In this document: one piece after another, positions 23,825 through 36,242 of the stretch
How the letters are laid out: the number at the start of each line of letters is the position of its first letter
How positions within the stretch are numbered: position 1 is the stretch's first letter
Assembly: GCA_949592205.1 (NCBI GenBank)
Contig: CATIUR010000001.1
Coordinates: 74,559,059 to 74,623,058, forward strand
Length of the DNA stretch: 64,000 bases
Origin: Helichrysum umbraculigerum
Lineage: Eukaryota; Streptophyta; Magnoliopsida; Asterales; Asteraceae
Direction of reading: 5' to 3'
Program-made: the position numbers and the translations under genes
Notes under the pieces: model-generated
Database searches by the model: none
Told to the model about the DNA's origin: nothing
Seen by the model: the letters and a program-made list of their open reading frames with translations, nothing else

Positions 23825-26211
23825 TGTAACAACCGCCAAATTAAGACTAGTATTTAGTGCCTAATTCTATGATTTATACATGTAATTAGTTCTGTGTTAG
23901 GCTAATTAATGTATCAAAATATATATTGATGAATATATACGAATACGCGATCGGATTTAATCGTACACAATTTAAACCGAATGTAATTCGATTCAACTAA
24001 TACGGACGTTGGTGAAACATTTTGTTCAATAACACGATCATTCTCCAAGTACTATTTTGACAATACCCCAAGTGTGTATTATATCGTACAAATAAACGTC
24101 TACACGATTAAAATAGTTAACGCGTAAATTAAAAACAAAAATAAACAAATCTATTTAAAGATTTGACAAAATAATGCAACTAAATTATTTAACAAAGATC
24201 CGTATTTTTAAAATGAATAATTAACGCGAAAAATAAATATTTAACGCTTAGACAACGGAGAAAACGAACACCGCACGTGGCGCGGGGACGAAAGCTGAAA
24301 AGTGGAGGCTTTCAACAAAACCTCCACCCTTTCCCTTTTCTTGCTCATTTCACCCGCACCATCTCTCTCTCTCTTCCCTCTTTTTCTCTCAAATCACCAA
24401 ACCACCACCACCTCACAAATCTTCAAAATAACATCACAAAACGCACTCGGATTTCAAGACTCGTTTGGAAGAAAAGCACCACCACAATCCGATCTATCTT
24501 CCTATCTTTTCGGATTTTTCATCCGACACTTTGTAAGTTTCCGACAAATCCTGACATCTCTCGGTTTTTAGCATTTTTGCTTGTTTGTTGTTTAAAATAG
24601 CTTGTAATGCCCATTGGAGGGTTGGGTAAAAGATTTGGACCAAACGGAAACCCGAAAACACGTTTTTGGCTCAAAATCCATCGATCAGACGTAAGTGACG
24701 CACTGACGAACCCAGATATGCGTCAGTTCGTGCGACACTGACTAAGTGTCGCATAAGCCCCTTTACCGACACTACATGCGTCACTTACTTAAGTGACGCC
24801 TACCATCGTACCGACACTTGTTAAGTGACGCCTTAATATTTTACCGACACTTCCCTATTGTCGCACGACCACGTTACCCGACACTTTACCCGACACTTCT
24901 TAAGTGTCGCATGGCCACCCTAAGTGACGCCATGAAGTGTCGCATAAAACAGAATTCTTAAGACATTTTCACTAAAAACAAGGTAGTAAATATGAATTTT
25001 TCCCTCCGAGCTGACTCGGCAGCTCGACCCCGACCAGGGGCTCTGCCCTTTGGACCCCGCCAAGGGGTTGCCACCCCTTGGAACCGCGCAACCAGGGGCG
25101 CTGCCCCCGGACCCCCGTCGTTTCGTTACAAAATGTTTCAAACACAATTATCATACTTTGAAATTACAAATAGCAACCGTCACCAACAGACCAAACATGT
25201 TTTCTAAAGACTTACGGTTACGAACACTTAAACAAACATCGGGCATACTAGTCGTGTACAACTATTCTAGGTGGTCTTGCGAGACATCTACTTACCTAAC
25301 ACTATGTGTCTAGGCATTTGAAGGATTACGGGTTCGGAGAACCTACTTGCTTTACTTACTACTTGCTAATTGCTACTGCTTACTACAAGACTCAGGTGAG
25401 TCTTACAGCCCCACTTTTACTGTTTTAAATATGGGGTGAGATACATTGCTTACTTTTCTTGAACATAAGTACGAAACTACTCATTTTACTATACGGGATT
25501 GCATGAGTACTTACTTTTACAGAAGTCTCTCCATCATATATCGTTAGTTATGGACTCGCGAACACTAGTTAATGGATCCATTAGGGAAATGACCCTCCCC
25601 GCCCGGGGTAGTAGTGCTACCACGAACCGTTCTGTATAAATGGGCGACTATTATTCGTTACTTATGCTTTCTCAGTTACGAGCATGTCACGGGAGCAATT
25701 TATTACTTACGGGTTAAGCTTCGATTATGAGCCTCATGGCAACGGTATAACTTATTTACTTTACATTTGCTGGATTTGCAAATACTTGATTTACGCCTGC
25801 GGGCACTACTGATGAAATCTTGTGTTCAAAACTGATATTACTTACAAACCTATGAGATTCACCAACATTCGTGTTGACCCTTTTAGCATGCATTCTCAGG
25901 TACACAGACGGAGTAGAATTACTTCAGGACATAGCTAGAGTCGCATGATTTCAACTAAACTGCATTAACGGAGATTCCCAGCATTATCTTTTGTACATGT
26001 TGATTATGTAATAGAATCTCCCGCTATACGCGTGGACTCTAGGGAACTACATTTTGTATACGAAAACATTGAGTTTTCAAACATTTATTTCATATGAAAT
26101 CGTTTTACAACGTCTCATTTAGAGGTCGTTTGTTGTATACCTTGTGCTTTGTATATTGATTAGTAACACCCAAGTATGCTTCCGCAAATCATTAAATTTG
26201 GGGGTGTTACA
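23825..26211 (+). repeat. 5' LTR of E1
   Basis: The LTR starts TGTAACAACC and ends GGTGTTACA. It contains a cluster of GTGACGC and GTGTCGCA inverted motifs (24680-24945) and a CTCAGGTGAG block (25391-25400). The TTCTCAGGTAC block is at 25893-25903. Confidence 0.9.
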
Positions 26212-26533
26212 GATTGGTATCAGAGCCTAAGGTTATAGTGAACTAGGTTGCATTTAGTGGGCCTAGACTATGACCGTTAGGCAGTATTTCCTTATTAGGC
26301 ATGACTGGTTCAGGAATTACAGCATGCGACTATAATTTAACATAGCCTGATCAACTATGTATAATTAAGGAAAGATGATGTAAGGTCTGAAACGATTATG
26401 TTGAACGGGGATACGTTAGTTGACTCTGACCACGAGAGAACCAGACCATTACTTGATACGTGCTAGACACTAGGCTGGATATTATGTACTTACCTATATA
26501 TTAGCCTCGTCTTACTTACACTCTGCCACAGGA

Positions 26534-27046
26534 ATGGCAAACACACCACCCAATACGTCACGCTCTCATCCACATGGATCACAAAACCCACGAGTAGCCA
26601 GGAGAAACACTAGGTCACCTCGAAACAGCCCCTATCCTGTTCATAACTCTCGGAACTCGGCACACCCTACGGTGCCAGTGTTGGCTGCCCGACTCCATCA
26701 TCAGGAGTAAAGGCTCGAGAATCTCGAACGGGAACAACACCGAATGACCTACCTGCTTCGTCAAGCTCTTGATCATATATCACAACTCCAGCGAGAACAA
26801 GAAGATACCAGCCTCTCTGTAAGCGTAATTCAGGATTCAATGACCGCTGAATTAGGTGCGGATGAACTCATAAGAGACCGGCTAGAGGAATGTGAACAAC
26901 GTTCACAGGAAGCAGAAGAGTACTCTCGTGCACTGGAACAACGATTGGTTTTGGCCGAAGACAACGCCGGGCAAGCCAGTCGACTTGCAGACACGGTGGA
27001 TCGCCTTGTTGCGCTAATGGAGCAAGTTAACTTACGTCAAGACTAG
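26534..27046 (+). pseudogene. E1 leader ORF encoding a coiled-coil protein
   Basis: A 170-codon frame starts at ATG 26534, between the primer-binding site and gag, and is interrupted by a single TAA at 26708-26710. The first 58 codons are Pro/Ser/Arg-rich. The rest is a Glu/Gln/Leu-rich coiled coil (QALDHISQLQREQE and later heptads). E2 has a different acidic ORF at the same place. I do not recognise a family. Confidence 0.55.
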
Positions 27047-27310
27047 AGTAGTCTTCACCTTGTAACCAATTATCTGCCAAAGTAGGACTTATGTAATTCG
27101 ACCGGATGTAATAATTCCCGGTACTTTTGTACTACTATTACTCTGTAATCTTTTGGGAAACCCGTACCTTGTATCCAACTTGATTATCTAAATGAAATGT
27201 GATTATCACTTCGTACTATTATCGTGTATCTCACCATATACACTTGTGATATATCATGATTTCCTGCAATTAACATACTCCTCTTCCTTGTCCTTTTCTT
27301 GTTCAGCATC

Positions 27311-30300
27311 ATGCCACCTCGCCGACAAATCACCCTTAGTGAAGCCGAAATTGCGGGCCTAATTGCCCGCAGCGTGGCACAAGCCTTGGCCACCCGAACA
27401 CCAACTCCTAGTAGCGAAGATACAGCTACTAATGGGCCACAACCCAAACCCTGCTCTTACAAGGACTTTCAGAACTGCAAACCCTTGAGCTTTGCGGGTA
27501 CCGAAGGAGCGATCGGTCTGGTACGCTGGATCGAGAAAATCGAATCTGTATTCCTTATCTGCAACTGCACGGAGGAAGACAAGGTCAAGTTCTCCGTCAG
27601 TACTTTCTCTGACACCGCTCTCACCTGGTGGAACACCTATGCTCAGACTGTGGGTATTGCTAATGCTTACAAACTCCTGTGGGAGGAGTTGAAGAAGATG
27701 CTGAGGGGCGAGTACTGCCCCAGAGACGAATTGAAACAACTGGAAGTGGAATTCTGGAACCACAAAATGCAGGGTGATGACATCACGGGGTACACCAACT
27801 GGCACTTCTGTGCCCAACCATGGTCGATCCTGAGTACAAGAGGATCGAGAAATATGTCGATGGACTTCCTGACAGCCTTCAAGACCTGGTGACTTCATCA
27901 AAACCGGGTACTATTCAGAGCGCCATCCGTATGGCCCATGAACTGACGGCAAACTCTGTCCGCCGTGGCACAACATCAACCCCATCTGCAAACAACAAAC
28001 GCAAATGGGAAGGAAACCCCAACTCATCCAACCAAATCACCAACAAAAAGCCTGAGTCTGTTAAGGCTTATTCATCAGGGACTACGGAAAAGAAAGGGTA
28101 CATCGGGAACAAACCCTACTGTCCCAAATGCAATCGTCATCATGACGGTTCCTGCCCTTGCACCAACTGCAAACGGTTCGGGCACCTAGCCAAGGATTGC
28201 CGAGCCATCATTCCTACCCCAACACCAATGCACCAAAGACCTGCTTTGGGTGCGGAAATTCTGGGCATTTCAAGAGCAACTGCCCCAAGCTGAAGAACAA
28301 CAACAACAACCGCAACAACAACGTCCGGAGCAGAGCCTTCGTGATCAGCTCAAGGGACGCCCGTCAAGACCCGAATGTGGTCTCGGGTATGTTCCTCCTC
28401 AACAACTTATCTGCTTCTATTCTATTTGATACTGGTGCCGATATGAGCTTTAATTCTGACGAGTTTTGCCCACTACTTGATATCACCCATGTGGCCTTAG
28501 ATGTTAAGTACACAGTAGAACTTGCAAATGGTAAACTCATAGAAACCGATAGTGTGATACCTAATTGCACTTTAAACCTAGCCGACGAAATCTTCTCAAT
28601 CGATCTTATGCCTGTTGAACTAGGAAGTTTCGACGTCATCGTGGGTATGGACTGGTTGTCCAAGCATCGGGCTGAAATTGTTTGTCATGATAAGATCGTT
28701 CGCATCCCTCTCGCCGTCGATAGAACCTTGATCATACAGGGGGAGACCGATGGGTCGAGACTAAACATAATCTCCTGTTTGAAAACCCGAAAACTTCTGA
28801 GGAAGGGTTATCCAGCAATTCTCGCACACATCACGGAGAAAAAGTCGGAGGAGAAGCGACTTGACGATGTGCCAATCGTTAAAGACTTTCCCGAAGTCTT
28901 TCCAGAAGAACTACGTGGTTTACCTCCACCTAGACAGGTTGAGTTCTCGATTGATCTCGTGCCGGGTGCCGCACCGGTGGCCCGAGCACCGTACCGCCTA
29001 GCCCCATCCGAACTTCAGGAGTTGTCTACTCAGTTACAGGAACTCCTGGATAGAGGATTCATCTGACCGAGTTCTTCACCTTGGGGAGCCCCAGTTTTGT
29101 TTGTCAAAAAGAAAGACGGTTCATTTCGAATGTGTATTGACTACCGAGAGTTGAACAAACTAACCGTCAAGAACCGATACCCACTTCCTCGAATCGATGA
29201 TCTTTTCGATCAACTCCAAGGATCAAGCTGTTATTCAAAGATTGATCTTCGATCAGGTTATCATCAATTGCGTGTTCGCGATGCCGACATCCCAAAAACC
29301 GCATTCAGAACCCGTTACGGGCACTACGAATTCCAAGTGATGCCCTTTGGTCTAACCAACGCACCGGCTGTGTTCATGGACCTTATGAATTGGGTGTGCA
29401 AACCTTATCTCGACAAGTTTGTCATTGTCTTCATCGATGACATCCTCATATACTCACGAAACGAACAAGAACACGCACAACACCTCAGAACCATCCTAGA
29501 ACTACTTAGACACGAGGAGCTTTACGCCAAATTCTCTAAATGTGAGTTCTGGATAAAAACCGTTCAATTCCTCGGACACGTGATTGACAGTCGGGGAATT
29601 CATGTAGACCCATCAAAAATCGAGGCCATCAAGAACTGGCAAGCGCCAACCACTCCAACCGAGGTACGCCAATTCTTGGGATTGGTCGGTTATTACCGCC
29701 GGTTCATTGAAAACTTCTCAAAAATAGCTCAACCACTCACGACACTGACTCAGAAGGAAAAGAAGTTCGATTGGACTGATAAACAAGAGTCAGCATTTCA
29801 GCTGTTGAAACTAAAGCTTTGCAGTGCACCCATTCTATCCTTACTCGAAGGCACCGATGACTTCGTGGTATACTGCGATGCTTCTCACCAAGGTCTCGGT
29901 TGCGTGTTGATGCAACGAGACAAGGTCATTGCTTACGCCTCCCGACAACTAAAAGTTCACAAGAAAAAATATACGACCCACGACCTCGAGTTAGGGGCCG
30001 TGGTATTCGCCCTCAAAATCTGGAGACATTACCTTTATGGTACCCGAAGTACCGTATTCACCGACCACAAAAGTCTTCAACACATCTTCGACCAAAAAGA
30101 TCTTAACATGAGACAACGTAGATGGGTTGAGTTACTCACCGATTACGATTGTGAGATCAAATATCATCCAGGCAAGGCAAACGTGGTTGCCGATGCTCTC
30201 AGTCGAAAAGAACGAACAAGACCACTTCGAGTCCGAGCCCTTAGCATGACAATTCACAACGACCTGAACATCCAAATTCTCACCGCTCAACTCGAAGCTC

Positions 30301-30352
30301 TTAGAAACGATAATGTCAAAAATGAGGCCTTACGAGGCATGGATAAACAATT
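27311..30352 (+). pseudogene. E1 gag-pol, from gag to RNase H, broken
   Basis: Gag starts MPPRRQITLSE at 27311 and includes WWNTYAQTV in the capsid region and CX2CX4HX4C knuckles near 28155 and 28235. Protease has LFDTGADMSF near 28430. RT has the IDDILIYS catalytic motif near 29437. RNase H includes YCDASHQGLG and ADALSRK. Lesions are a 13-bp deletion between two ACCAAC copies near 27797 (frameshift), a second frameshift near 28215 between the knuckles, and TGA at 29064-29066 where relatives have Arg. Homology ends at about 30352, where E2 gag sequence is joined in frame. Integrase is missing. Confidence 0.9.
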
Positions 30353-32064
30353 TGATATCACTGGTTACACCAACCGCTTTCACCAACTGGCACTTCTGTG
30401 CCCATCCATGGTTGATCCTGAGTACAAGAGGATAGAGAAGTACGTCGACGGACTCCCTGACATACTCCAAGACCTAGTAACTTCATCCAAACCGAATTCT
30501 ATTCAGAACGCCATTCGTATGGCCCATGAACTGACTGCCAACCCTGTCCGCCGTGGCCCAACTTCAAACCCATCTGCAAACAACAAACGCAAATGGGAAG
30601 TAAGTCCCAGCTCATCCAACCAGACCTCCAACAAAAAGCCTGCAACCGTTAATGTCGATGACTCGAAGGCTTACAAGGGGAGCAAGCTTTACTGCTCCAA
30701 ATGTAGTCGTCATCATGACAGTACCTGTCCCTGCTCCAAATGCAAGAAATTTGGACACCTAGCCAAAGATTGCCGAACCAACATCACTGGTACCAACACC
30801 AACACACCCAAGACCTGCTACGAGTGTAATGGTACTGGGCACTTCAGGAAGGATTGCCCAAAGCTGAAGTTGAAAAACAATAACACTGCTCAAGGAAGAG
30901 CTTATGTACTCAACGCTAGGGAGGATCCCCAGGATCCGAGGCTTATTGATTTTCTCAACCCGGGTACGCTCATTCTTAGATTACCCGAACTACTTCCCAA
31001 AATTTCTTACTTAATAACGTTTGTGTACTGTTTTGTATTCTATGTGTTCCTTAGATCCTAAGTACCCGATAGGACTAGGAAACAAACGACTATACGAATA
31101 CCGAAAGTGTAACTTGCAGTGCACTTTAAATACCGCGAACAAACTTCCTTCCCAAATATCTCACACTGGTTGAGACCGGGAACTCTAACGTTATTTTAAA
31201 CATATCATCTAATACAACTTCACTTACATGTAGCGATTCTTAAATAGAACACTTATTTCGTAGGAAATGACAACTCACTCCGTCAGCAGTCCTACATTGG
31301 ATGATGAACTGATCAACGAGGAACCAATGATGTTTCCTTACCTCCTTGAACTCGAGAGTGATACAGAGCATACCACTGAATCAGCGACAGCACCTACCTC
31401 CACTGTTGCTCTAACTGTTGCCAAAACACCCGTCACTGTGGACCATAGTACAGAACTGGTCAATCGCCTCAATGATACTCTCAACTCTGTGCGAAAGCAA
31501 CTAAACGAAGCAAGGGAAGACATCAAGGACCTACGACGAATTGTCTTCCAGAATGACGTGCGTATACGTGAGTACGAACTACGTTTGATAGCCTTAGAGA
31601 ACCCTGCTTCACCACCAACTTCACATGGTACTCCTGCTGAAGAGGATACCGACACTGACTGTACACCGCCTCTAGCAAAAAGGGTGAAAATCTCTCCGAC
31701 CAACCCTGCCGGAAACTACAAGGGAAAGAAGCCATTATGTTCCCAATGCACTCGGCATCATAAAGGACCATGTGCTATACCCATCGGTCGATGCAAATCC
31801 TATCCTAAAAGTACGAACTCTCCTAAAGTGAAGCTGTGCTTCAACTGCGGGAATGCCGGCCATTTCAAGGCCCAATGCCCACTACCTCCAGGCAACAAAA
31901 CTAAGGGTACGTCACTACCTGACAACTGCCTTACTACGAATACTGTAGGACCTACCCTACTACTGTAGGCTACTAGTACACATTGTAGCTACCTGACGAA
32001 TATTGAACTACCGACTACTACTTCAAACAAATTTCGGGACGAAATTCTCCTAACAAGGGGAGAA
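30353..32064 (+). mobile_element. truncated E2 internal region (gag tail and ORF3), first unit of the array
   Basis: This stretch matches 36709-38420 with a constant 6356-bp offset and no indels that I could find. It holds the E2 gag tail with zinc knuckles, in frame with E1 RNase H until the stop at 31061, followed by an intact ORF3 copy. The 5' LTR and the N-terminal part of gag of this unit are missing. Confidence 0.9.
31267..31968 (+). CDS. E2 ORF3, first copy: coiled-coil protein with zinc-binding tail
   Basis: 233 codons, with a protein sequence identical to the copy at 37623-38324, which carries the full description. It lies in the truncated first unit of the array, 97 bp before the LTR at 32065. 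Confidence 0.75.
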   Translation: MTTHSVSSPTLDDELINEEPMMFPYLLELESDTEHTTESATAPTSTVALTVAKTPVTVDHSTELVNRLNDTLNSVRKQLNEAREDIKDLRRIVFQNDVRIREYELRLIALENPASPPTSHGTPAEEDTDTDCTPPLAKRVKISPTNPAGNYKGKKPLCSQCTRHHKGPCAIPIGRCKSYPKSTNSPKVKLCFNCGNAGHFKAQCPLPPGNKTKGTSLPDNCLTTNTVGPTLLL

Positions 32065-34984
32065 TGTAACAACCGCAAAATTAGGGTCAATTTAAAATTT
32101 TCCTAATTACATGCTTATTACTTGTATTTAATATGAAATAGGATTAAATATGATAATTACTTACTATATATATATAGGTGATATATATATACACGCATAC
32201 GATTCGTTCAGATCGTATAAAACTACAATTGTACAAACATACGGACGTTGATAAAACAATTATTAAATAATGTGGAATTATTTAATTACTTCAACTACTA
32301 CCTTATATTATGTTATAATATAACGGACACGTATGTTTTATTTAAAACATTACCGATCTCGACTAAAACGCGACCAACCGACAAAGACAAAACAAAGTTA
32401 TATTTTATAACTTAAAAACAAGTATTTTGGTAAAATACTCTGACTAAAATATCGAATAATATTTCGTATTTTAAAACGTATAATTAATCGCATATAAAAT
32501 GATTTTAACGTTCAAACGATCGGGGAAACGAACACCGCACGGAGCGAAAACGCGAGAAAGCAAAAATTGGTGAGACCACACCATGGTGGCCCCACCATAA
32601 CCGGCCAAAGGTGAGGGGTGCCAACCCTCACCCTTTTGTTCACCCCAACACACAAACACATACATGCATCCATCTCCCTCTCCTCTCTCTCTCTCAATCG
32701 GTTTCTCTCTCTCTCTAAAACCGCCACCCAAACACCCTAAAACCACCACAAAAACACCTTAAAAAGCTAGGCTCGTTTGGAGAAAGGTGATCACGAGAAC
32801 GAGGGCTACAATTCCTTCTTTTCAGTTTCTCGATTCGACGACTTTGTAAGTTTTTCGGCGACTCTCGAACTTTCCGATTTCAATTATTTTGCTAGAATAT
32901 TGTTCCCCTAGCTTTATAATGTCCAAATGATATGTTAAAACTCGTTTTTAAAACTCGAAAGTATAAACCGAACACATAAATTAAAAACAGTCCCCTTTCG
33001 CAATTTTTATAAAATCGTACGGTCAAAACTAGCAAATATATCCTAAACATGAAATCTTCGTTTTTCCGTTGTCTACAACTTTCGTGAAGGAGGTTTACCT
33101 CCAAAACACCCCCATTTTACTAGAAAAATAGATTAGTGAACATATGTTTAGTTTTAGTGACGTTAAATGAAAACCGACATCTCGAGACCCTCCCGAAACG
33201 AAACGATAATTTTTCTAATGTTATTTAGCCATTTTAGAACTTGTGTAAAAGTTTCGGGTCAAACCGAGGTCGTTTGACCCAAAAACCGAACTGAAAAACG
33301 TAACAGCCCCTTGTGTTGCATCAGACCAAAAATCTATGTGACACAAGGTTTGTGTCGCATAGAAGCATAAGACACAAGCATTGTGTCGCATAAAACATAA
33401 GACACAAGCATTGTGTCGCATAAAACATAAGACACAAGCATTGTGTCGCATTTACTGTCGCATTAAGTTGCATATCATAAGACACAAGCCTTGTGTTGCG
33501 GAACACAAGCATTGTGTCACATATTGTGTCGCAGACATGAGACACAAGCCTTGTGTTGCGGAACACAACCACTGTGTCACATTTAGTGTCGCAAAAACCC
33601 AAAAACAGAAGCCAAAAACATTCTAAGTGTTTAAAAATCACTTTTCAACAACCAAATCAAATACGATACGATTTATACATGAAAATACTATACTTTTGGA
33701 AGTATACACCAATACTCGAATACATATAAGATTACACTTATTTAAAACGCGAGATCCCACTCGCGCACATACACGAGATTACACTCAAACACCTATGAGA
33801 TTTCACTCATACACTCTAGGGTTACACCCACTCGGATTTACATTCACTTGAACGTTACACGTTACAATACAAACGTACTTGACAACTATACGATTACAAC
33901 AACTGCATAATAATAATAGATGAGATTATTATTACACTCCGATACCAACGGGCCGTACAACTTTGCTACAAACTACAACTTACAAACAAATACAAACGTA
34001 CAAACAACAAATGGACATTAACTAGTTTGGGAACAACTAGCATGGATACCTTACAAGTATTCCATTTACTTACTAAACCTCATGCGTGTTAGGACGCTAA
34101 AGGTTGCTAGTCAGGAAACTATACCGCTTACTTTCTGCAACGTTTACTAAGGCTCAGGTGAGTCTCACAGCCCCTATTTTACTGTTTTTTCACTCAGGGG
34201 TGAGATGCATTACTTGTTTTACATGAACACACATATTTACTTGCAAGCATGATTTACGTACCTTACTGATTTACGGATACGCCAATTGCATGAGTTTCGT
34301 TTAATCCAATGAAGGCCTCCTAATCATAGTTGTTAGTTATGGGATAAGTGCGAGTTCTAGTATATGGATCCATATGGGACTTACAATCCCTGCCCGGGGT
34401 AGCACGCACTACCACGAACCGCTACTGTATAAACGGGCGTCTCTTACTCGTTTCATATGAATGTTTTTGGATTAACATTCATGGGGGCACAATATTTACT
34501 GTACGTTAAGCTTCAACTATGGTGGCTCATGGCAAGGGTATCAAACGATTAGCATGACCTGCAATCACTACTTACTTACTGGTTGGCTGATGTTTTACAA
34601 ATACAACTGTTACTTGTGTGTTCAAACTATTTACTTACAAACCTGTGAGATTCACCAACCTTTTGGTTGACCTGTTTTAGTAATGCATTCTCAGGTACGC
34701 AGCTTTAGATGGATGCCCAGCAGGATATGCTTATTAGCTCGAGTCGCATGCATTTACAAGCTTGGAGATTTTCATACATTACTTTTGTACTAGTTGTTAT
34801 GTAATAGAATCTCTAGGAAACTTACTCGAACTCGAGCTTGTATTTTGAATTACTTATGTACTAATGTAATAACTTTTTGAACGTCTCATATAGAGTCGTT
34901 CACTGTATCCTTTGTGCTTGTGATTATTGATTAGTAACACCCAAAAACTCGCTTCCGCAAACCATTAAATTTGGGGGTATTACA
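32065..34984 (+). repeat. E2 LTR, left copy
   Basis: A 2920-bp LTR starting TGTAACAACC and ending GGTATTACA. It contains CT-rich stretches near 32670-32720, a palindrome cluster (33307-33600) and the block CTCAGGTGAG at 34153-34162. The primer-binding site TGGTATCAGAGC follows at 34988-34999. It is nearly identical to 38421-41352. Confidence 0.92.
33307..33600. repeat. GTGTCGCA / TGCGACAC palindrome cluster, left E2 LTR
   Basis: Three 30-bp units beginning GACACAAGCATTGTGTCGCA start at 33371, 33401 and 33431, followed by variants containing CACAAGCCTTGTGTTGCG. Each GACACAAGCATTGTGTC segment is itself a hairpin-forming palindrome. Confidence 0.9.
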
Positions 34985-34999
34985 GATTGGTATCAGAGC

Positions 35000-35471
35000 C
35001 TAAGGTTATAGTGAACTAGGTTGCATTTAGTGGGCCTAGACTATGACCGTTAGGCAGTATTCCTCATTAGGTATAACTGGTTCAGGGATTACATCATACA
35101 AGTTTAATTTATCATAGCCTGATCAACTATGTACAATTAAATGAAGATGATGTGAGTTCTGAAAGGGGTTATGTTGAACAGGAATGCACTAGCTGGCTCT
35201 GACCTCGAGAGAACCGTGACCTTTACTTGTTTGTGCTAGACATACACTAGGCTATTATGTGATATAGATAGATATACATATATAGGCCTCGCCTTCCGAC
35301 AATTTACTCTCTCTCGACACCTGTGAATTCCGCTTTACGGCATACACCAAATAACGACAACTTGACCCTCGTCATCCCATTTCTGAGCCAACTCTTATGA
35401 TTTCACATAACCGACATACCTCCGAAGGCTGAAATTCTTTCCCTGCCAGTTTGTAGAATTATCCATTGGAA
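35000..35471 (+). other. E2 leader without a recognised gene
   Basis: This is untranslated leader between the primer-binding site and the leader ORF. It resembles the E1 leader at 26227-26533, for example in the segment after GAGCCTAAGGTTATAGTG. Confidence 0.6.
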
Positions 35472-35912
35472 ATGACACACTTCCCGACATGCGGCTACAC
35501 GTCAGACAACGAACAAATTAACGACGAACAAATCCAGTACACGTATCTCGATGAAGAGATAGCCCCAGTGGAAGGACTTGAGAATCACGGTTTCGGACTC
35601 GTAGACATTGAAGAGTACGAAAGAGTACGGGATCAGGCTGAAGATCTGGATGGCCGTAACTGGGAGTTGCAACTGAAATGCAAAGCTTACGAGATGGAGT
35701 TAAGGATTCTGCAAAGGTCCATTCCTGAACGAATCCGAGACTCTGTTCTCTATTTAAAGGAAGTAACCACTCATCTGAATCAACGAGTAACGGCATGGAT
35801 CAAATGGATGCACCTACAAGCTACCGGAGATGCTTTGGTTTATCCTACCCTTCGACGATACCAAGATATGCTAGAAGCTCATTACTACCCCTACAATCTA
35901 CACCAAGAATAG
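35472..35912 (+). CDS. E2 leader ORF, acidic protein of unknown function
   Basis: An open frame of 146 codons from ATG 35472, lying between the leader and gag. It is acidic at the N-terminus and helical, with possible coiled coil in the middle (EEYERVRDQAEDLDG to RILQRS) and an aromatic-rich C-terminus. It has no obvious sequence match to the E1 leader ORF but the same location. Being intact next to a broken gag suggests recent constraint or chance. I do not recognise a family. Confidence 0.55.
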   Translation: MTHFPTCGYTSDNEQINDEQIQYTYLDEEIAPVEGLENHGFGLVDIEEYERVRDQAEDLDGRNWELQLKCKAYEMELRILQRSIPERIRDSVLYLKEVTTHLNQRVTAWIKWMHLQATGDALVYPTLRRYQDMLEAHYYPYNLHQE

Positions 35913-36242
35913 GCCGACGATAGCTATGACCGTAGTGTATAGCAGTTAGGCGTGTATGTAATAGGTCTCAGTTAGGACCGCTAATCCGATGGTTATATTT
36001 GAATTCCATCACCTTTTGTAACTTATCTTGCTCGTCCGAATGTTCAAATTCGTGGCACTTTTGTAAACTATAAATGCCTGTAATCTTTTGAACTCGTATG
36101 TTTTAATTTCAACCATCTTATTACTTTTGTTAAACTAGCAGCGTTTCAACCTTTGGCGTAGTTTCTTTGTACTTACTCGATCATCACGATCATAATTCTT
36201 GTTCAAACCCTCACATGTTCTTTATTTGTTGTTTCAAGGAAC

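Noticed and set aside
24277..24600. Ser/Pro-rich frames near 24277 and 42187, and similar ones near 32471 and 45571
   Set aside because: They come from CT-rich LTR stretches and differ between LTR copies without frame conservation.
33371..33460. Regular 30-bp repeats that look like a CRISPR array
   Set aside because: The units abut with no unique spacers, lie inside a plant LTR and are internal palindromes.
33321..33641. Cys/His-rich repeat proteins on the - strand of the E2 and E3 LTRs
   Set aside because: They are shadow frames of the GTGTCGCA palindrome arrays, with no start context or conservation of frame.
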